From Neckera pumila (Eukaryota; Streptophyta; Bryopsida; Hypnales; Neckeraceae): DNA of 64,000 bases. Below, piece after piece: positions 46,775 to 59,007 of the stretch. The stretch covers positions 38,763,282-38,827,281 of the forward strand of contig OZ018409.1 of assembly GCA_963969595.1 (NCBI GenBank). The letters run 5' to 3'. The notes under the pieces are model-generated. The model worked only from the letters and a program-made list of their open reading frames with translations, did not search any database and had not been told where the DNA came from. Both the position numbers and the translations under genes were made by a program. Position 1 is the first letter of the stretch, and each line of letters opens with the position of its first letter.

Positions 46775-49700
46775 ATGGTAACCTTCGTCTCGCAGAAGAC
46801 AATTCAAGGAAAAGAAGTGTCGCATTGTGAGAACGGGAAGGGGGGCAATGGCGTGACGGTGGGGCTTCCCGAGCTTGAAGTCGCCAATGGAGAACTTCAA
46901 TACCACAATGCTTTGTCAGAGGTTTTCCTTTGCTTTCTCCGTCTCTGTCTATCTGTCTGTGTCTCTGGAGATTTTTGCGAACGGAGACCATCTTTTTACG
47001 TAGTAATCAAGCATTGGATATGTAGAGCATGATTATATCTCATACCCCTCTGCTGTCATTAGCAACACTGATTTTGTGCGTCGTCTTCAGATACATGCAT
47101 TCAGAGGCATGTCCTTTTGCTGTTAACCTCATGCCTCAGAGCCGTCAGATCCCTGCTTTATACGATTTTGTACTCGTTATGTACAGTAGCTCACCGCTCT
47201 GTATCTCGACCGTTTTTTTAGTGCATAACAGGCTCTACTTTCACTTTTTCTAGTCCATTAGTTTATACTCTTGTGTTGCTTTTTAGTCACTTGATTGAAG
47301 AGGCTCTAACAATTAGATAACCTGTTACAAAACCAGACAGAACCTTCTTGGCAGTCGAGCCTGGATACGGAAACAACATCCCTTGCCACTCCTGCTCGAC
47401 ATGTTATTTCTCATAAGGATGCTCTACTTTTGCGTTACCTAGTCCCTGATACTGGTTTCCAGGGACTCATGGTTGATCGACAGGGAGCCTATTGTGGATG
47501 TACATTAATGAATGTGGATTGTGAAATTTGCTGTGGTGTGTAGGAAGCAGAGTTGGATGCAGAGTGGAACATTCGAGCGTGTCCTGCTGCCACCGGGAGC
47601 ACCAATCCAATTCGTGAGCTCTTGGAGTCCTTGTGCATTGTCTCTTCAAAGAAAAAAGAGAAAATTTCTTTGGCACAAGGAGACCCAACTGCTTTTGGCC
47701 ACTTGAAAGTACCAGAGGCTGCTGTGGAAGCCATCGTTGCTGCTACCAAGAGTTATGCGTGCAATGGTTACACGCACTCGGCCGGATCTCACGAATGCCG
47801 AAAGTAAGAGCTTTTTTCCCCTTCGTTCCGTCTTTGCCAGTGCCAGTGTGTGCACAGTAGAAGATTTTTTTTCATGTAGAAATCGTATTGCTTTAGTAAT
47901 CAAGCAGCTGTGTAAGAGAGGCTCTGTCCTTGTAGCAACCTACGTAAAATTCCTCAGATATACTACCGTATACATGTATGTAGCTTTGTGAACGCAAGGC
48001 ATCGTCCCCGTCGGTCCAACTCCAATAAATTTTTACAAGGCTTTTTGTGGTGGTTTGACTTCAGGGCTGTTGCTGACTACCATTCGTCATCGCTGCCCTT
48101 GAAACTTACCGCAGATGATGTCTTCATTACAGTGGGATGCTCCCAGGCTATACAATTTTGTATAGCTGCTTTGGCCACTCCAGGCACCAACATACTCATT
48201 CCTAGACCTGGATTTCCTATTTACGAAACGTTTTGCAAGTACTACGGTGTTGCTTGCCGGTTTTATGACCTACTTCCTGAGCGGGATTGGGAAGTGGACT
48301 TGGACCAAATCTCGTCTCTTGCAGATGGCAACACAGTCGCATGGATTGTTTGCAATCCCAGCAATCCATGCGGGTCTGTATACAGAAAACAACACTTGAT
48401 TAAGGTGTTTTGTTAAACCTGTAGCACTCAGTGTGATTTGTAAAGCATTAAACACTAGTCGTCCTAATTGGTAGTTGTTTGACGCCTTATAACTTGGAAA
48501 GGGAGAAAAAATGAGGAATCATGTCTTGGCATGTCTAACTTTTTGTTTGTTTTTTGTTGTCCTAGATCGCAAACATAGCTGAAAAATTGAGGGTGCCGAT
48601 AATATCTGATGAAATATACGCAGATATGGTGTTTGACCCAGCAGTGTTCACCCCAATGGCAGCTTTCTCTCTGAAGGTGCCTGTGTTGACAGTTGGAGGC
48701 ATTTCGAAGAGATGGCTTGCTCCTGGTTGGCGTCTCGGTTGGATTATTGCTGCCGATCCGAAAGGAATTCTTTCTAGAGGGAAAGTAAGTTATGCAAGTC
48801 TTTCGTCTTTGTTTATTAGAAAAACCCGTATGTTACACAGAAACTGCAACTGCAACTGCGTACAATAGAGTAAACCAGCTCTTTTTGTTTGACTGTACCT
48901 TGGGACCACCATCAAGAAACTTTCGAGTGAATAGGCACTCAAAGTAATCAGGCGCACTAATGTGTGGTGTTTGAATTAAAATCAAATCTATAAAATAGTA
49001 TATCATGCCCTAATAGAATAGAGCGGGTACTGGCTTGCTATTTTGAGACCACTGATTCTTTACTGGCTTGGTGCTTACAGGTAGTCGAGGCCCTCACGAA
49101 ACTCATGCAGATGACTATAGGAACTTCGACACTTTCACAGGTGGAGTGTTTGACGAGCATGTGTTAGTCGTTATGAAACGCATTGTAGATATTCAATTTT
49201 CAGACCTTGACAATCTCTGCTTGAATGTGCTGAGGATCTAGGAATTTTTTTTGTCGTGGCTCTGAACGGATGTTGACCTTAGTTTGCAATGCTGCTTGAA
49301 CTCCAACTGCAGGCTGCGGTGCCTGGGATGCTGTTGAACACCCCTTCAAGCTTCTTTGAAGATACGATAAAATCATTGAAATCAGGAGCTGAGTTGTGTT
49401 ATGAACGAGTACAACGAATCTCTGGTCTTCATTGTCCTACAAAGCCACAGGGAGCTATGTACATTATGGTAAGAAGCGTTGGATAATTTATTACCAAGTC
49501 CCGAACAACGCAGTATCGTTGTGAGCTAATCGACTTTGCATTTTCTCTTTGTCACCAGTGTGTGTCCTCTAGATTCATTTGAGTCAATGACTGAAGAAAG
49601 ATTGCAATTAATGGAGTAATACCAATAACATACCCTATTTAACATTTATTTATATTCATGTAGGTGAGAATTAACCCCGACGTATACACGGACATAAAAA

Positions 49701-50236
49701 GCGATGTGGAGTTCGCTGCTTTGCTGGTGGAGGAAGAGTCTGTCGTTGTCCTACCTGGTGAACACGTTTTCTTTTATTTTTAAGAATTCTCTCAACGTTA
49801 TTCTCTCATCTTGACATCACTTTGTGGATCTTTTTATGTTACCTTCTAGTGCTTCAATTATAGTAGAAAATTCTCTTTGGAAGCTCATGGCCAAGTATAG
49901 TAACTTACAAAACGTATTTCATCATTCAAAATGTAAAGCATGCTTCCTTGAGCTTGGCATCTTTTGCTACTTTCTTAAAGCTTTCTAAATGATTCATTTC
50001 AACTTCTATAGACGTTAAAGGGGCCACTTTTGGGGTTTAAGATTTCTATGTATTGAAGTTATATGTGCTCATACATTCGATTGCTGCGTGCAGGTTCTGC
50101 TTTTGGCATCTCCAACTGGTTGAGGATTGTGTTTGCCACCCCTCTACCAATTCTTGAGGAGGCTTGGGATCGCATTGATCTTTTCTGCTTACGCCATAGT
50201 GCGTCCATTCCATACTCAGGATCTGAGCTTTACTAA
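46775..50236 (+). CDS. TAT: Tyrosine aminotransferase-like (class I PLP enzyme), 8 exons
   Basis: PLP enzyme of the TAT/nicotianamine-aminotransferase group. It moves the amino group of tyrosine (or a related aromatic amino acid) to 2-oxoglutarate, feeding tocopherol and phenolic pathways; exact substrate not readable here. Exons in phase: 46775-46921, 47544-47803, 48065-48404, 48566-48784, 49081-49140, 49313-49468, 49664-49757, 50094-50236; 472 residues. Visible: SLAQGDPTAFGHL, YTHSAGSHECRKAVADY, GCSQAIQF, PRPGFPIYE, NPSNPCGS, SDEIYADMVF (Asp264 and Tyr267, cofactor contacts), GGISKRWLAPGWRLGW with the Schiff-base Lys297, CPTKPQGAMYIM, and WLRIVFATP with the C-terminal substrate Arg. All catalytic residues are present. 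The first 60 residues are family-variable; the start is the first ATG in frame. Confidence 0.93.
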
Positions 50237-52281
50237 AACGATTTATTTATTGCTCCGGATTTGAATTATTGCCTTGGTTAATTGTCTTTTTTTCTAAGGA
50301 GAGGATTACAACCAATTTATCTCCCCGTGCAAGTAGATAGTAGAGAGGAAAAGACCTGGAGAATACGGTGATTTGTAGAAACCTTAGTGTACGTTGGACC
50401 AGCGGTTGAAAGCGCAGGATTTTTAGGCAAAACGAATGCTTGCTATTTGCAATTTTTGTTCATTTTTGTATTGTATGAAATTTATTTATTTGAAGATGCA
50501 ACAATGTATAAGTTTGGCATGTACAGCGACTAACAAAACCAAGTACAAATATGAAATGTTTTCATTCAAACAACTATACCATAAGCATCAATAGACAAAT
50601 TCCAAAAGAGGATATGTGAAAGTTGTAGTATGCAAAATGCTACACATTACCATGGAAGTTTGAAGAAAAAATTAGCTATGATTTGAAAGAAATTAATTTT
50701 AAAGTTAGCCATGTCAAAAACTTGGTTTTGTTCACCGTGATTTGGAATTACCTTATCTTTTGTCAATATTTTTCTAAAATTTTTTGTGCCTTGACATGTT
50801 GGTATACATCATTTCAAATTGTTGTACAAAAATTGAAGGAAATTGACATTTATAGAACTAAAAATATCAACAATTTGACGAGGCTCTTTAAAAATTCACA
50901 ATTTATTCTCATTGTATCCAAATAATACATTTGAAAGTGTTTATTTTTCTCTTGCTAATAAGATCCTATAATTTTCTAGATGTTTATTAATTAATGCTAA
51001 TCATGTTCAAAATCCTTATTTTAATGGTTATGGGTGTTGCTACCTTATACCTTTGTACAATATATTACTTACTTCCACTTCATTAAATTGGTCATGAAAA
51101 ATAATTTTTCTAGAAGATTGAAGCACTACTTCAAATGAATGAAAAGTTATTATGAAGAAACATCATCCAGAAGCACTCTTTTCATCATCTACAATATAAA
51201 CTTCAAAGTACCAAGGGATTAATAAAAGAAGGATGCAATCCAATTACTAAAGTACTTAGCTAAAACTTATGAGATTTCAAGATAGATAGGTGCATTCTTT
51301 ATTTTTCACTTTCTTTTCAAGTCATTTATTAGACAGCCAAGAATCCTTATTGGGTTAGAGAGAATTTTGTGCTTCAACAATGCCCCATTTTTCTATATAG
51401 AATGAGAAACTTTTGACAAATCAAATTCCAACTACTACTACTATTACTACTACTTCCATTGATACCAATCTACTTTCTCATTTTATTGCAACAAACAAAG
51501 ATGAAGTAACAGATTTTTATTAGGAGGAATTATAGTCGGTGTGCTGAAGATTCTTCAACAAGTTCACTAAAACTTGACTATTGAACAATTCTTCAAGAAG
51601 TTTGTTGCTAGCTTTGTGGCGTATTCATATGTCGCCTTTCACTGAATTTGTTGACAAGAGGTTGGAGGAGGGAATTCAACTATGACTCCTATTATTTCAT
51701 ATGAAAGTCAAAGCTTTTATCACCACAAACTGTCCATTTAGGGCTGACTTCCTTATAGAGTCAGGAGCTGGTGGAACCCACATATCAATGGTGGACTTCT
51801 GTGTAGAATCAAGGGTCGGTGAAGCCCACCAATCAATGGTGAAATCTAAGTTCAATTTTTTTGGAGTCCCCATTCCACCGAGGATTTCACCAGCCCCCAG
51901 CTCTACATGGAAGCCGGCCTTAAAGGGGGTACTTTCAGTCATTCCTAACATCCATTTGGAGATTCAATCCCACAAACCCCTCCATTACCAACTTCCCGTG
52001 GCCCGGTATGATATTACCCGGTATCCACGACTCCCACCAACCACACAACCTGACGCGGTACAGTACTACCATGCCCGTCTCTCATCACAGCTCGCTCCAT
52101 CTCTCACCTCCCCAGTGCGACTCCGATTTCCCCGCAGCAATGGTGGCGCTCTTTTGGGTGAGCGTAACACAGGATTCACACCTCCCATGAAATTTCAAGA
52201 ATTTCGTAATGGAGGGCAAGAAATAATGAATCCACCAGCGTAATTCCCACTGTGGAGGTTTTCGCAGCGTCGGTGAGGGTG
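50237..52281. other. Intergenic DNA between aminotransferase and pyrophosphatase
   Basis: AT-rich to 51.7 kb, with an (ACT)n run at 51430-51454. A 180-codon frame at 51701-52243 contains two tandem 48-bp units (51759-51850, each with TCAATGGTG) and is GC-richer, but I recognise no domain. It more likely belongs to the promoter or leader of the next gene. Confidence 0.4.
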
Positions 52282-54557
52282 ATGGATCGAGCTATGGCGA
52301 TGTGGGGTGGCGGAGCGGCCGTCACGCTCGCTTGCGTGCGCACTCCGTCCGTCCGGCTCTCTCGTGTTCAGGTGCGTCGCTGCATTCATTCCTCTCTTGT
52401 CGAGATTCCACCAGGGTTTTACATTTGCTCAAGGATTTGTGGGCAGCCATTCTGTTCTTGCAAGAAATTCGGTCGCGTATCTGGACGAATTGCACAGGAT
52501 TTTGAGAGGTTTGCGATCGGTGCTATTGTGGATCTGTGTTTCTTGTTCTTGCTTGGAAATTGAATTTAATCAATTTAGGAAGCATGCGACGCCTTCTTCT
52601 TTGAAAACTAGCAGAAGCAACGTTGATATGTTAAATGGAATGGTATGGTATGCAAGTGGTGGTCGAGATTCTTCGTAGGGTTTTATTTAGAATACTGTTT
52701 GCACACTTGGACTGCTCCTAATTTGTAGTAACGATTTAAGGTAGAGGTATCTAATTGTCATTCCTACCGAAATGTGACGCCTCAAAATCTTGCACAATGA
52801 GGAGATTTTGATTTTGAGACTGTGCATCGCCTCAGTATCAGAACTCGTGTTGATTTTAGGTCATCTTTCAAGAACACCTTGAAACTTTATGTGGTTTGCA
52901 TTCTGTGTTGTGCTGGAATAACTAGAAGAGAAAACAATGGTATGTTAAATGGATTGCTAATGGTGGTCGAGATTCTTTGTAGGGGTTTTATTAGTACAAT
53001 GTTTTTACATTTGGATTGTTCCTAATTTGTAGTAACGAACTAAGTTCGGGTTCCTAATTGTCACTCCGACCTAAATGTGACACCTCAATATCTTGCGCAA
53101 TGAGGAGACATTGATTTTGAGACTTTAAATCGCATCAATTTCGGAACTCGTGTAGGTTTTAGGTCATCTTGCAAGAAAATTTGATGAGGTTCAAAGTATC
53201 CAATCATGCATTGTGTGGTATGTTGGATTTCTTGTTCATTTGCTGACTAGAGTATGTATAAATCTGATCATTGTAATAAGATTAACTATGCTCCAAGCTT
53301 GAAGTGTTGGTTTTCTGGTGTGGTTAACCTAGTCTCAAGAACTCAGAGATGGAAGAAACGTGGTTGAAGGATTTTGATTACAGCAGAGGGATAAGGTTCC
53401 AGGATTCGTGGACATTGTGGTGGAAGTGCCGAAAGGTAGTTTTGTGAAGCGACTGCCAGACGGTGCCGTCGATTATGTGGGACCGATGCCTTCTCCATTC
53501 AACTATGGCTCTGTGCCTTCCATCCCTGCCCCTGATGGTAATTCCGCTTCAAGCCTTATTGTTCCTCGTTCATATTTTTTTGGCAAACCGAGAGTTATCT
53601 TTAAATTCAATCACTATTTCAAGTTTGTGATCAACCCCCACCCCCGACCCCAAAGGGCTTGCCTACACCTATTCATTGGGTTCACCTCTACTTTGAATTG
53701 AGTTTAAGTAAAACTCATCAGAATGTTGATGTTGTTTTAGTGGAAGAGGAGTTGAAATATCATTAATCAAGTAAGCTATGTATTTGAGTTTTGAGACTCT
53801 GCTCTCTGAGATCAGATTCCTGTTTGTGCAGGTGATCCTTTAGACGCTGTGATCCTCGGTTGTCACCTCCCATACGGCTACACAGGGAAAGTCAGAGTGA
53901 AAGGTGTAATGAAGTTTATAGATGCAGGATTGGTGGACGACAAGTTGATCTGTACGCAATTGATACCTGGTATGTCTCAGGGAAATCTGGGAAATCATCT
54001 GGGAAATCATGGATTTGAGCAATTTGATACCAGATTTTAACACTGTGTGAGTGGTCTTGTTCGCTTGGCCATGTTGAAGTGCTTCAAAATACCATTAGCT
54101 TACGAAATGGTCTATATAGACAAAACCACTTAGCCTATTAGACCTGTATTTATTTTATGTCTTGCTGTCTTGTCTTGGCCTCAGCTCGTCATCAACACTT
54201 GTCTGGAGAAATGTAAACTGGCCCTGAATATGTTTTAAGGTTTCTTGCAATTTAGTACGGGGTTTAAAACATTGAAGTCTAAAGCGGTTCTTTTATTGGC
54301 TACTGCCGTCATGCTTGTTTAAATCCAGTAAGTTGAATTGACAAGTTTTTGTTTAATGATGAGCAGGAGCTTTGAGCAGTTCTGGCAGGCAAGGTGAGAT
54401 TGGCGTCGAGCCAGCATCAGAAGAGCTGACATTGCTTGACCTGTTTGCTCTCACCTCCTTCTTCAATGTGTATGCTGCTTGCAAAAGCACTTTGAATATC
54501 ATAAGAGGTAAATCTGGACGCACAGCTTATGAAGGATGGGAGCTATTTGAACCATAG
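52282..54557 (+). CDS. Divergent family-I inorganic pyrophosphatase-like protein
   Basis: Exons in phase: 52282-52371, 53384-53537, 53832-53969, 54367-54557; 190 residues. Residues 1-30 are basic, Ala/Arg/Val-rich and acid-free after Asp2, as in organelle transit peptides. The core has EVP at 44-46, FNYGS at 69-73, DGDPLDAVIL with Asp81/83/86, and KFIDAGLVDDK with Asp112, Asp117 and Lys119, spaced as the metal-binding residues of soluble pyrophosphatase. By position, the Lys and Glu that follow the first Glu, the Arg before the NYG motif, the second Tyr of the CNYGY motif and the Lys near the C-terminus appear replaced. So the fold is clear but hydrolysis of pyrophosphate is not assured. The first exon choice is the least certain (1-kb intron after it). 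Confidence 0.75.
52628..53175 (+). repeat. ~300-bp tandem duplication inside pyrophosphatase intron 1
   Basis: Copy 1 at about 52628-52875 and copy 2 at 52942-53175 share ATGTTAAATGGA, GGTGGTCGAGATTCTT, CCTAATTTGTAGTAACGA, AATGTGAC(G/A)CCTCAA, GCAATGAGGAGA and TAGGTCATCTT in the same order. Offset 302-314 bp because of small indels. The copies differ at many positions, so the event is not recent. Confidence 0.85.
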
Positions 54558-55171
54558 ACTGTTTGCATTCCATTTCTAAGTACAATAATGAATGTCAGTA
54601 ACGCCCAAAATTGAGGGTGTGGCATCTCTTGCACTTGTCAAAGGTTTTGCTTGTAACTTGGTTGGGTCGAGGAAGTAGGATACATAACAATCGGGAGTTG
54701 TCCCCTTCCACGGGATGTTTTCCTCGAAAATACGCACCTGAGGTGCGCATGTAATATAATTTTTTGAAGGAATTATCTTCAAATTGCGATTCTCGAGATT
54801 TTTGCCCCAGCATGTGGCATCATCATGACTACGTGATGTTATTAATGTGGATATGGTTGCAATAGTTCCTAGTAATTTTAAGAGACTGGGACATTAGTTT
54901 AAATTCTTATCTGAAGTCTTTATGCAAATTTCAAAGCTAGAGGTTGTAGACTGCTAGTGCGGGGATGGTAGGCAACCGCATTCCCCTCCGAAGACATGTC
55001 GCTATGTCCCATGATTACACCACTTGCTAAAGAGTTCAGCCAAGTTTATGGACAGATCAGTATTTGGAATTAGCATATGAGATGGGATCAGGTTCTTGAT
55101 GGTTCTTAGAATCCTGTACTTTAATGTTGTAACTTTGTATCAAAATATGCATATATAAATAATATCATTCC
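54558..55171. other. Pyrophosphatase 3' UTR and intergenic DNA
   Basis: Nothing coding. The first 200-300 bp are probably 3' UTR. Confidence 0.4.
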
Positions 55172-55400
55172 TTAGCCTTGTAATAGCTAGGCGGCCTAGA
55201 AGTGTTTAATGGATGATAGAGAATCCTTCTATGTAAGACGAAAGTGCAAATGTTCATTTTTGGATTTGTGTTTGAAAAGGGGAGGTCTTGCACAATAGTT
55301 TGACCTCCAATGAATGGTTTTTTTTTTTTTTAAACAAATGATTCATACGGTATCTAACAAGATGATTTCCATGGTGACTAACCCAGTGTTCCAAAGTTAA
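55172..55400 (+). mobile_element. TTAA element, 229-bp family, copy 3 (decayed)
   Basis: Aligns with 58387-58615 over its length (GAATCCTTCTATGTA, GACCTCCAATGA, GATGATTTCCATGGTGACTA) and has the same 229-bp size, but the ends have decayed to TTAGCCTTG and CCAAAGTTAA. Confidence 0.7.
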
Positions 55401-55883
55401 TCTCCTAGAGACAGTTTTATGATCATTGACCATTTGTGAAACTTCATACTCATCTTTGTATGCTCCCACTTAGAACTACGTATGAACAATATTTTTCAGA
55501 GATGTAATTTTAGGGTAGAACATGTCAGAAATTCACAGAAGTTTCAATTTTAGTTGGAAAATTATAATTCTATGGGAGTTTGATTTATGAAACAAGCAAC
55601 ACACCTCTAAAAAATATGCACCCCTTTTGGAGTTTGCCATAAGATATTTATATTTCTAGTTTGCATGGTAATAGGCTTGTCTGCAATTTGAACTTTGCTC
55701 TTTGAATTGTGATGATTGGGGGGTATTTGGCTGGGTAAGGCCGGGAGGAGGCTTTGTATTAACAGAAGCTATCTTCAGGAGATTGATGATTTTTTTAAAT
55801 GATATAGTAAATTGAATTGCACAATGATATTCTAAAATATTATATACACCTACAGAGAAAATTCTATATTTTTTTAAGTATAC

Positions 55884-57024
55884 TATCGTACGCATGCCAC
55901 TTACCGTGCGCAGCCACTTACCGTGCACTTTTACAATACCTAATAATTTGTTTGGACAGTTTTGGGAGCTTTCGCTTCTGTCACAGGGAGACCGGGAGGT
56001 CGATACCCACCCCGGTATTTTTCCCTTAACAGGCTATAGTAACAGGCTAGGAAAAAATACCGGGGGGTATCGACCTCCCGGTCTTCTTGTGTGTCCTGCA
56101 AAGGCATCTCCACTGTCACCGATTTTCGTCAAGGTCTCATTTGAGTCATTTCTTGCCATCGCCACACAAGCAGGATGCGGGCTTTCTGGTTCCTTCTCCG
56201 AATTTCAGCAATACGTACGGTATGCCAATTTGAAAATTCCAATTCACCAGCTTCTTTATGATCTCTTTCTTGTAGATCTTGCGATCTTTTGCGATGAGCT
56301 TGAATGCTTCTCATTGCAAGACAACTGTGACTGCGATGATTGCAGCCCACACAATTCAGCTCATCCGGTCACGTCATATGACTTCAAGGATTTTGATCAC
56401 TGTTGCATGTTGTGAGGTCGTTCGTCATCAGGGTTTAAGAAGTCGAATGTTTCGGCAAAATCTAGTGAAGAATGTATTGCCTGCTTTCGAAATCTCACCG
56501 AAATCATAAATTACGTGGTCCAGGGAAGGCGTAGAGGAGATGAGAATCGATGGCTTCCGAAATCTCATCTGAATACGTGTTCATGACAAACCCTAGTGGA
56601 GCTGCAAATCTGTTGCTTCTGAAATCTTACATCAAGGAAGAATTATGTGGCTGTATCTGATGGAGCAAAGATGCTATTTCATTGCAAATACTTTGGAGAT
56701 GAGAGACGATTGCTTCCAATGCTGTTGAAATCACAGGGAACAATCACTTGTGAAGAAACAAGCTACGTTTATTAGTCTTCAATGAAACCTAAGATGCACG
56801 GTTAGTGGCATAGATGATGATTGTAGAAGGACACACATAGGTCAAAATTGAAATCCTAAGAAAGGTTTTAACTTTTGATTTGGAAATGCCATTTCATGTT
56901 TTCACAACAATCCCATCCACTCACTAATGACAATTTAAAGAAAAAATTAGTGATCATAATGAATCCACTCTGTTTAATATAATACTAAACCCAAATATGC
57001 ACGGTAAGTGGCATGCGTACGATA
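55884..57024. mobile_element. 1.14-kb element with 26-bp perfect terminal inverted repeats
   Basis: Left end TATCGTACGCATGCCACTTA then CCGTGC; right end the exact reverse complement (GCACGGTAAGTGGCATGCGT then ACGATA). The core CCACTTACCGTGC is repeated just inside the left end (55913-55925), and a variant of its complement lies at 56797-56812, giving subterminal repeats. The interior is GC-richer than the surroundings and contains a strong hairpin and a 174-codon frame (55894-56415) with no known domain. Target duplication is not clear beyond TA. Confidence 0.78.
55990..56083. repeat. Strong hairpin, ~34-bp stem
   Basis: GACCGGGAGGTCGATACCC and CCCCGGTATTTTTCC pair with GGAAAAAATACCGGGG and GGTATCGACCTCCCGGTC. 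The loop (about 26 nt) has CAGGCTA twice. It lies inside the TIR element 55884-57024. Confidence 0.88.
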
Positions 57025-58386
57025 TATGTTTGCTTTGAGTTTTTTCACTTTTTGTTCAAAAAATCACAATATTTCCAACTCTCACAAAAATATCTGAAAG
57101 TTTTACAATTTATAAGGTAATACAATATTGTATTTTAGGAAATTTTCAAATTTTCAAATTGGATTAGTAGTTGGACTTGATAAGCTTCATTTCACTAATT
57201 GGTAAAAAATGATCATTTTTATGGCTCAAATAGTTTTATGGCTCAAGAGAAAGGAACAAAAGTTGCCAAAATACACTACTTGGTGATCCACAGATTTGCC
57301 ATTTTTTTATTGGAGAAGTCAAAAAATATCACAAGGAGAAAAATCCACCACCTTTCATTGAAATTAGGGTCAAGCATCTTTTTAATCTCAAAGTGCCGTG
57401 ATCCATTGTGGAAATAAAAGAGGATGAGGAAATTGCAAATAACTATGTGGGAGAAAGGAAGTGATTGTTATGATGTGGAAAACAATGTAATATGCGATCT
57501 GAAAATGGAAGAACAGAACTTACTACAATCTTCAACTGCAAAAGTGCAAAATTTATCTAAAGATGAGAGGATTAGCGATAGTCGCACCTTCTTCAACATG
57601 GAAAATTTCTATGAAGAATAGGCTGTTGGTGAGACAAATTAGAAGCCAATGGGGATCGACGATGGGTGAAGAAGGTGTGACCCCCCAGTCTGGCGTGTCA
57701 AGTGTGGAGAATGAAAATCTAGGGAATGGTTTTACTTTTGCAATTGGATGCGGGTAGTTTGAAAGGAAGTTTGGAGTTCGAACCCAGTCAGGACGGCTAG
57801 AATTCAGTCGGAAACTATACTGAAATCAGTAGCGGCTTTAAATCAGCAATAGAAGGGTGAAAACAACTTGCGCAAGATCAAAAATTTAGCGTGCAAAAGC
57901 TTCATAGAGTCCAATATTCACCTCTAGAGGAGAATAATGGATGCTGCCAAGCCTTTGTAGGAAAAATATATTCCCTGTCAAAGAGGCGACGGAAACCTAA
58001 TCTAAAACCGGCAAGTCTTTGTTTGTAGAAAAAGTTTTAGACGTTGAAGAAGGTATGACTATCCCTATTATAAGTCTGACTAAGAAACCAAGGTGTTGAC
58101 TTCAATAGGCAGCTCTTTACAACAACCATTAAGGGCCTTCTACCATGTGAATTGGAGGATGGTGGATCTCACTGATGATTGATTGGTGGAATCTATTCTC
58201 CAAAAAAACTGGGCCTCCCATCCCACTAGTCAGTAGTGAGGTCCATTGACGCCCAACGCATATGGAAGGAGGCCCTAAGTATCTGGTCTTTGCACTTCAA
58301 TACAATGAAGATAAGATTCCAGAAATCACTGAGAGCCAGACGAAAACAATGCGATCATGCACTACATGTGCTACACTCAGACTTCT
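57025..58386. other. Intergenic DNA, nothing recognised
   Basis: AT-rich at first, then a mildly GC-richer part (57.4-58.3 kb) with short frames of no known family. Confidence 0.4.
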
Positions 58387-58615
58387 TTAACCCTTAAAAG
58401 ATGCTGTAGCCGTTTTTTGGCCAATGAATGACAGAAAATCCTTCTATATAGGACAAAAGTGCAATTGTTCATCCTTTGTATTTTGTGCTTAAAGGAGAGA
58501 TCTTGCATAGTAGTTTCACCTCCAATGAGTACTTTTTTTGTTTAAAAAGTAGATGACTCACACGATACAAAAAGGGATGATTTCTATGGTCACTAGCCCG
58601 TCCTTTAAGGGTTAA
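58387..58615 (+). mobile_element. TTAA element, 229-bp family, copy 4
   Basis: TTAACCCTTAAAAGATGC at the left and CCGTCCTTTAAGGGTTAA at the right; the best preserved copy. It abuts, and shares its right TTAA with, the TA-flanked MITE that starts at 58613. Confidence 0.9.
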
Positions 58616-59007
58616 GGTAGTCTGCTCTAAAGCAATCTTTTAAGGGTTAGGCTACCATTTTCATGGGCTTTCATGGATGGGAAGATTTTTTGTTCATTTC
58701 TTAAACAAAGAAAAATAGATGTGGCATGTAGTAAAATTGATTTCCTATTTTCTTAGAGCTTTCTTGAATTACTAATGAATTTTCAAAGATTTATGTTGTA
58801 GGCACCTATTTGTGACCATAGATCTCTCAAAATCCATTCCCTTGCAACTTATAAAGAGAATATGGGGAAACCAAAGAAAATGATTTGCTCTTGCAATAAA
58901 GAGCACTTTATCCTCAATCCACTCAATGGCTAAAGAAGTCGATTTAAGAACCACCTCATGTCTATTCCTTAGCTAATTATAGGGTTGCTTTAGAGCAAAC
59001 TCCCTTA
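58613..59007. mobile_element. TA-flanked MITE (AGGTAGT ends), 395 bp
   Basis: Left TAAGGTAGTCTGCTCTAAAG, right CTTTAGAGCAAACTCCCTTA. Inverted terminal repeats of about 25 bp (extending to GCAATC/GGTTGC). Non-coding. Confidence 0.78.

Noticed and set aside
51701..52243. 180-codon open frame upstream of the pyrophosphatase gene
   Set aside because: No known domain, contains a 48-bp tandem repeat, has a similar-length open frame on the other strand, and lies where promoter or leader is expected.
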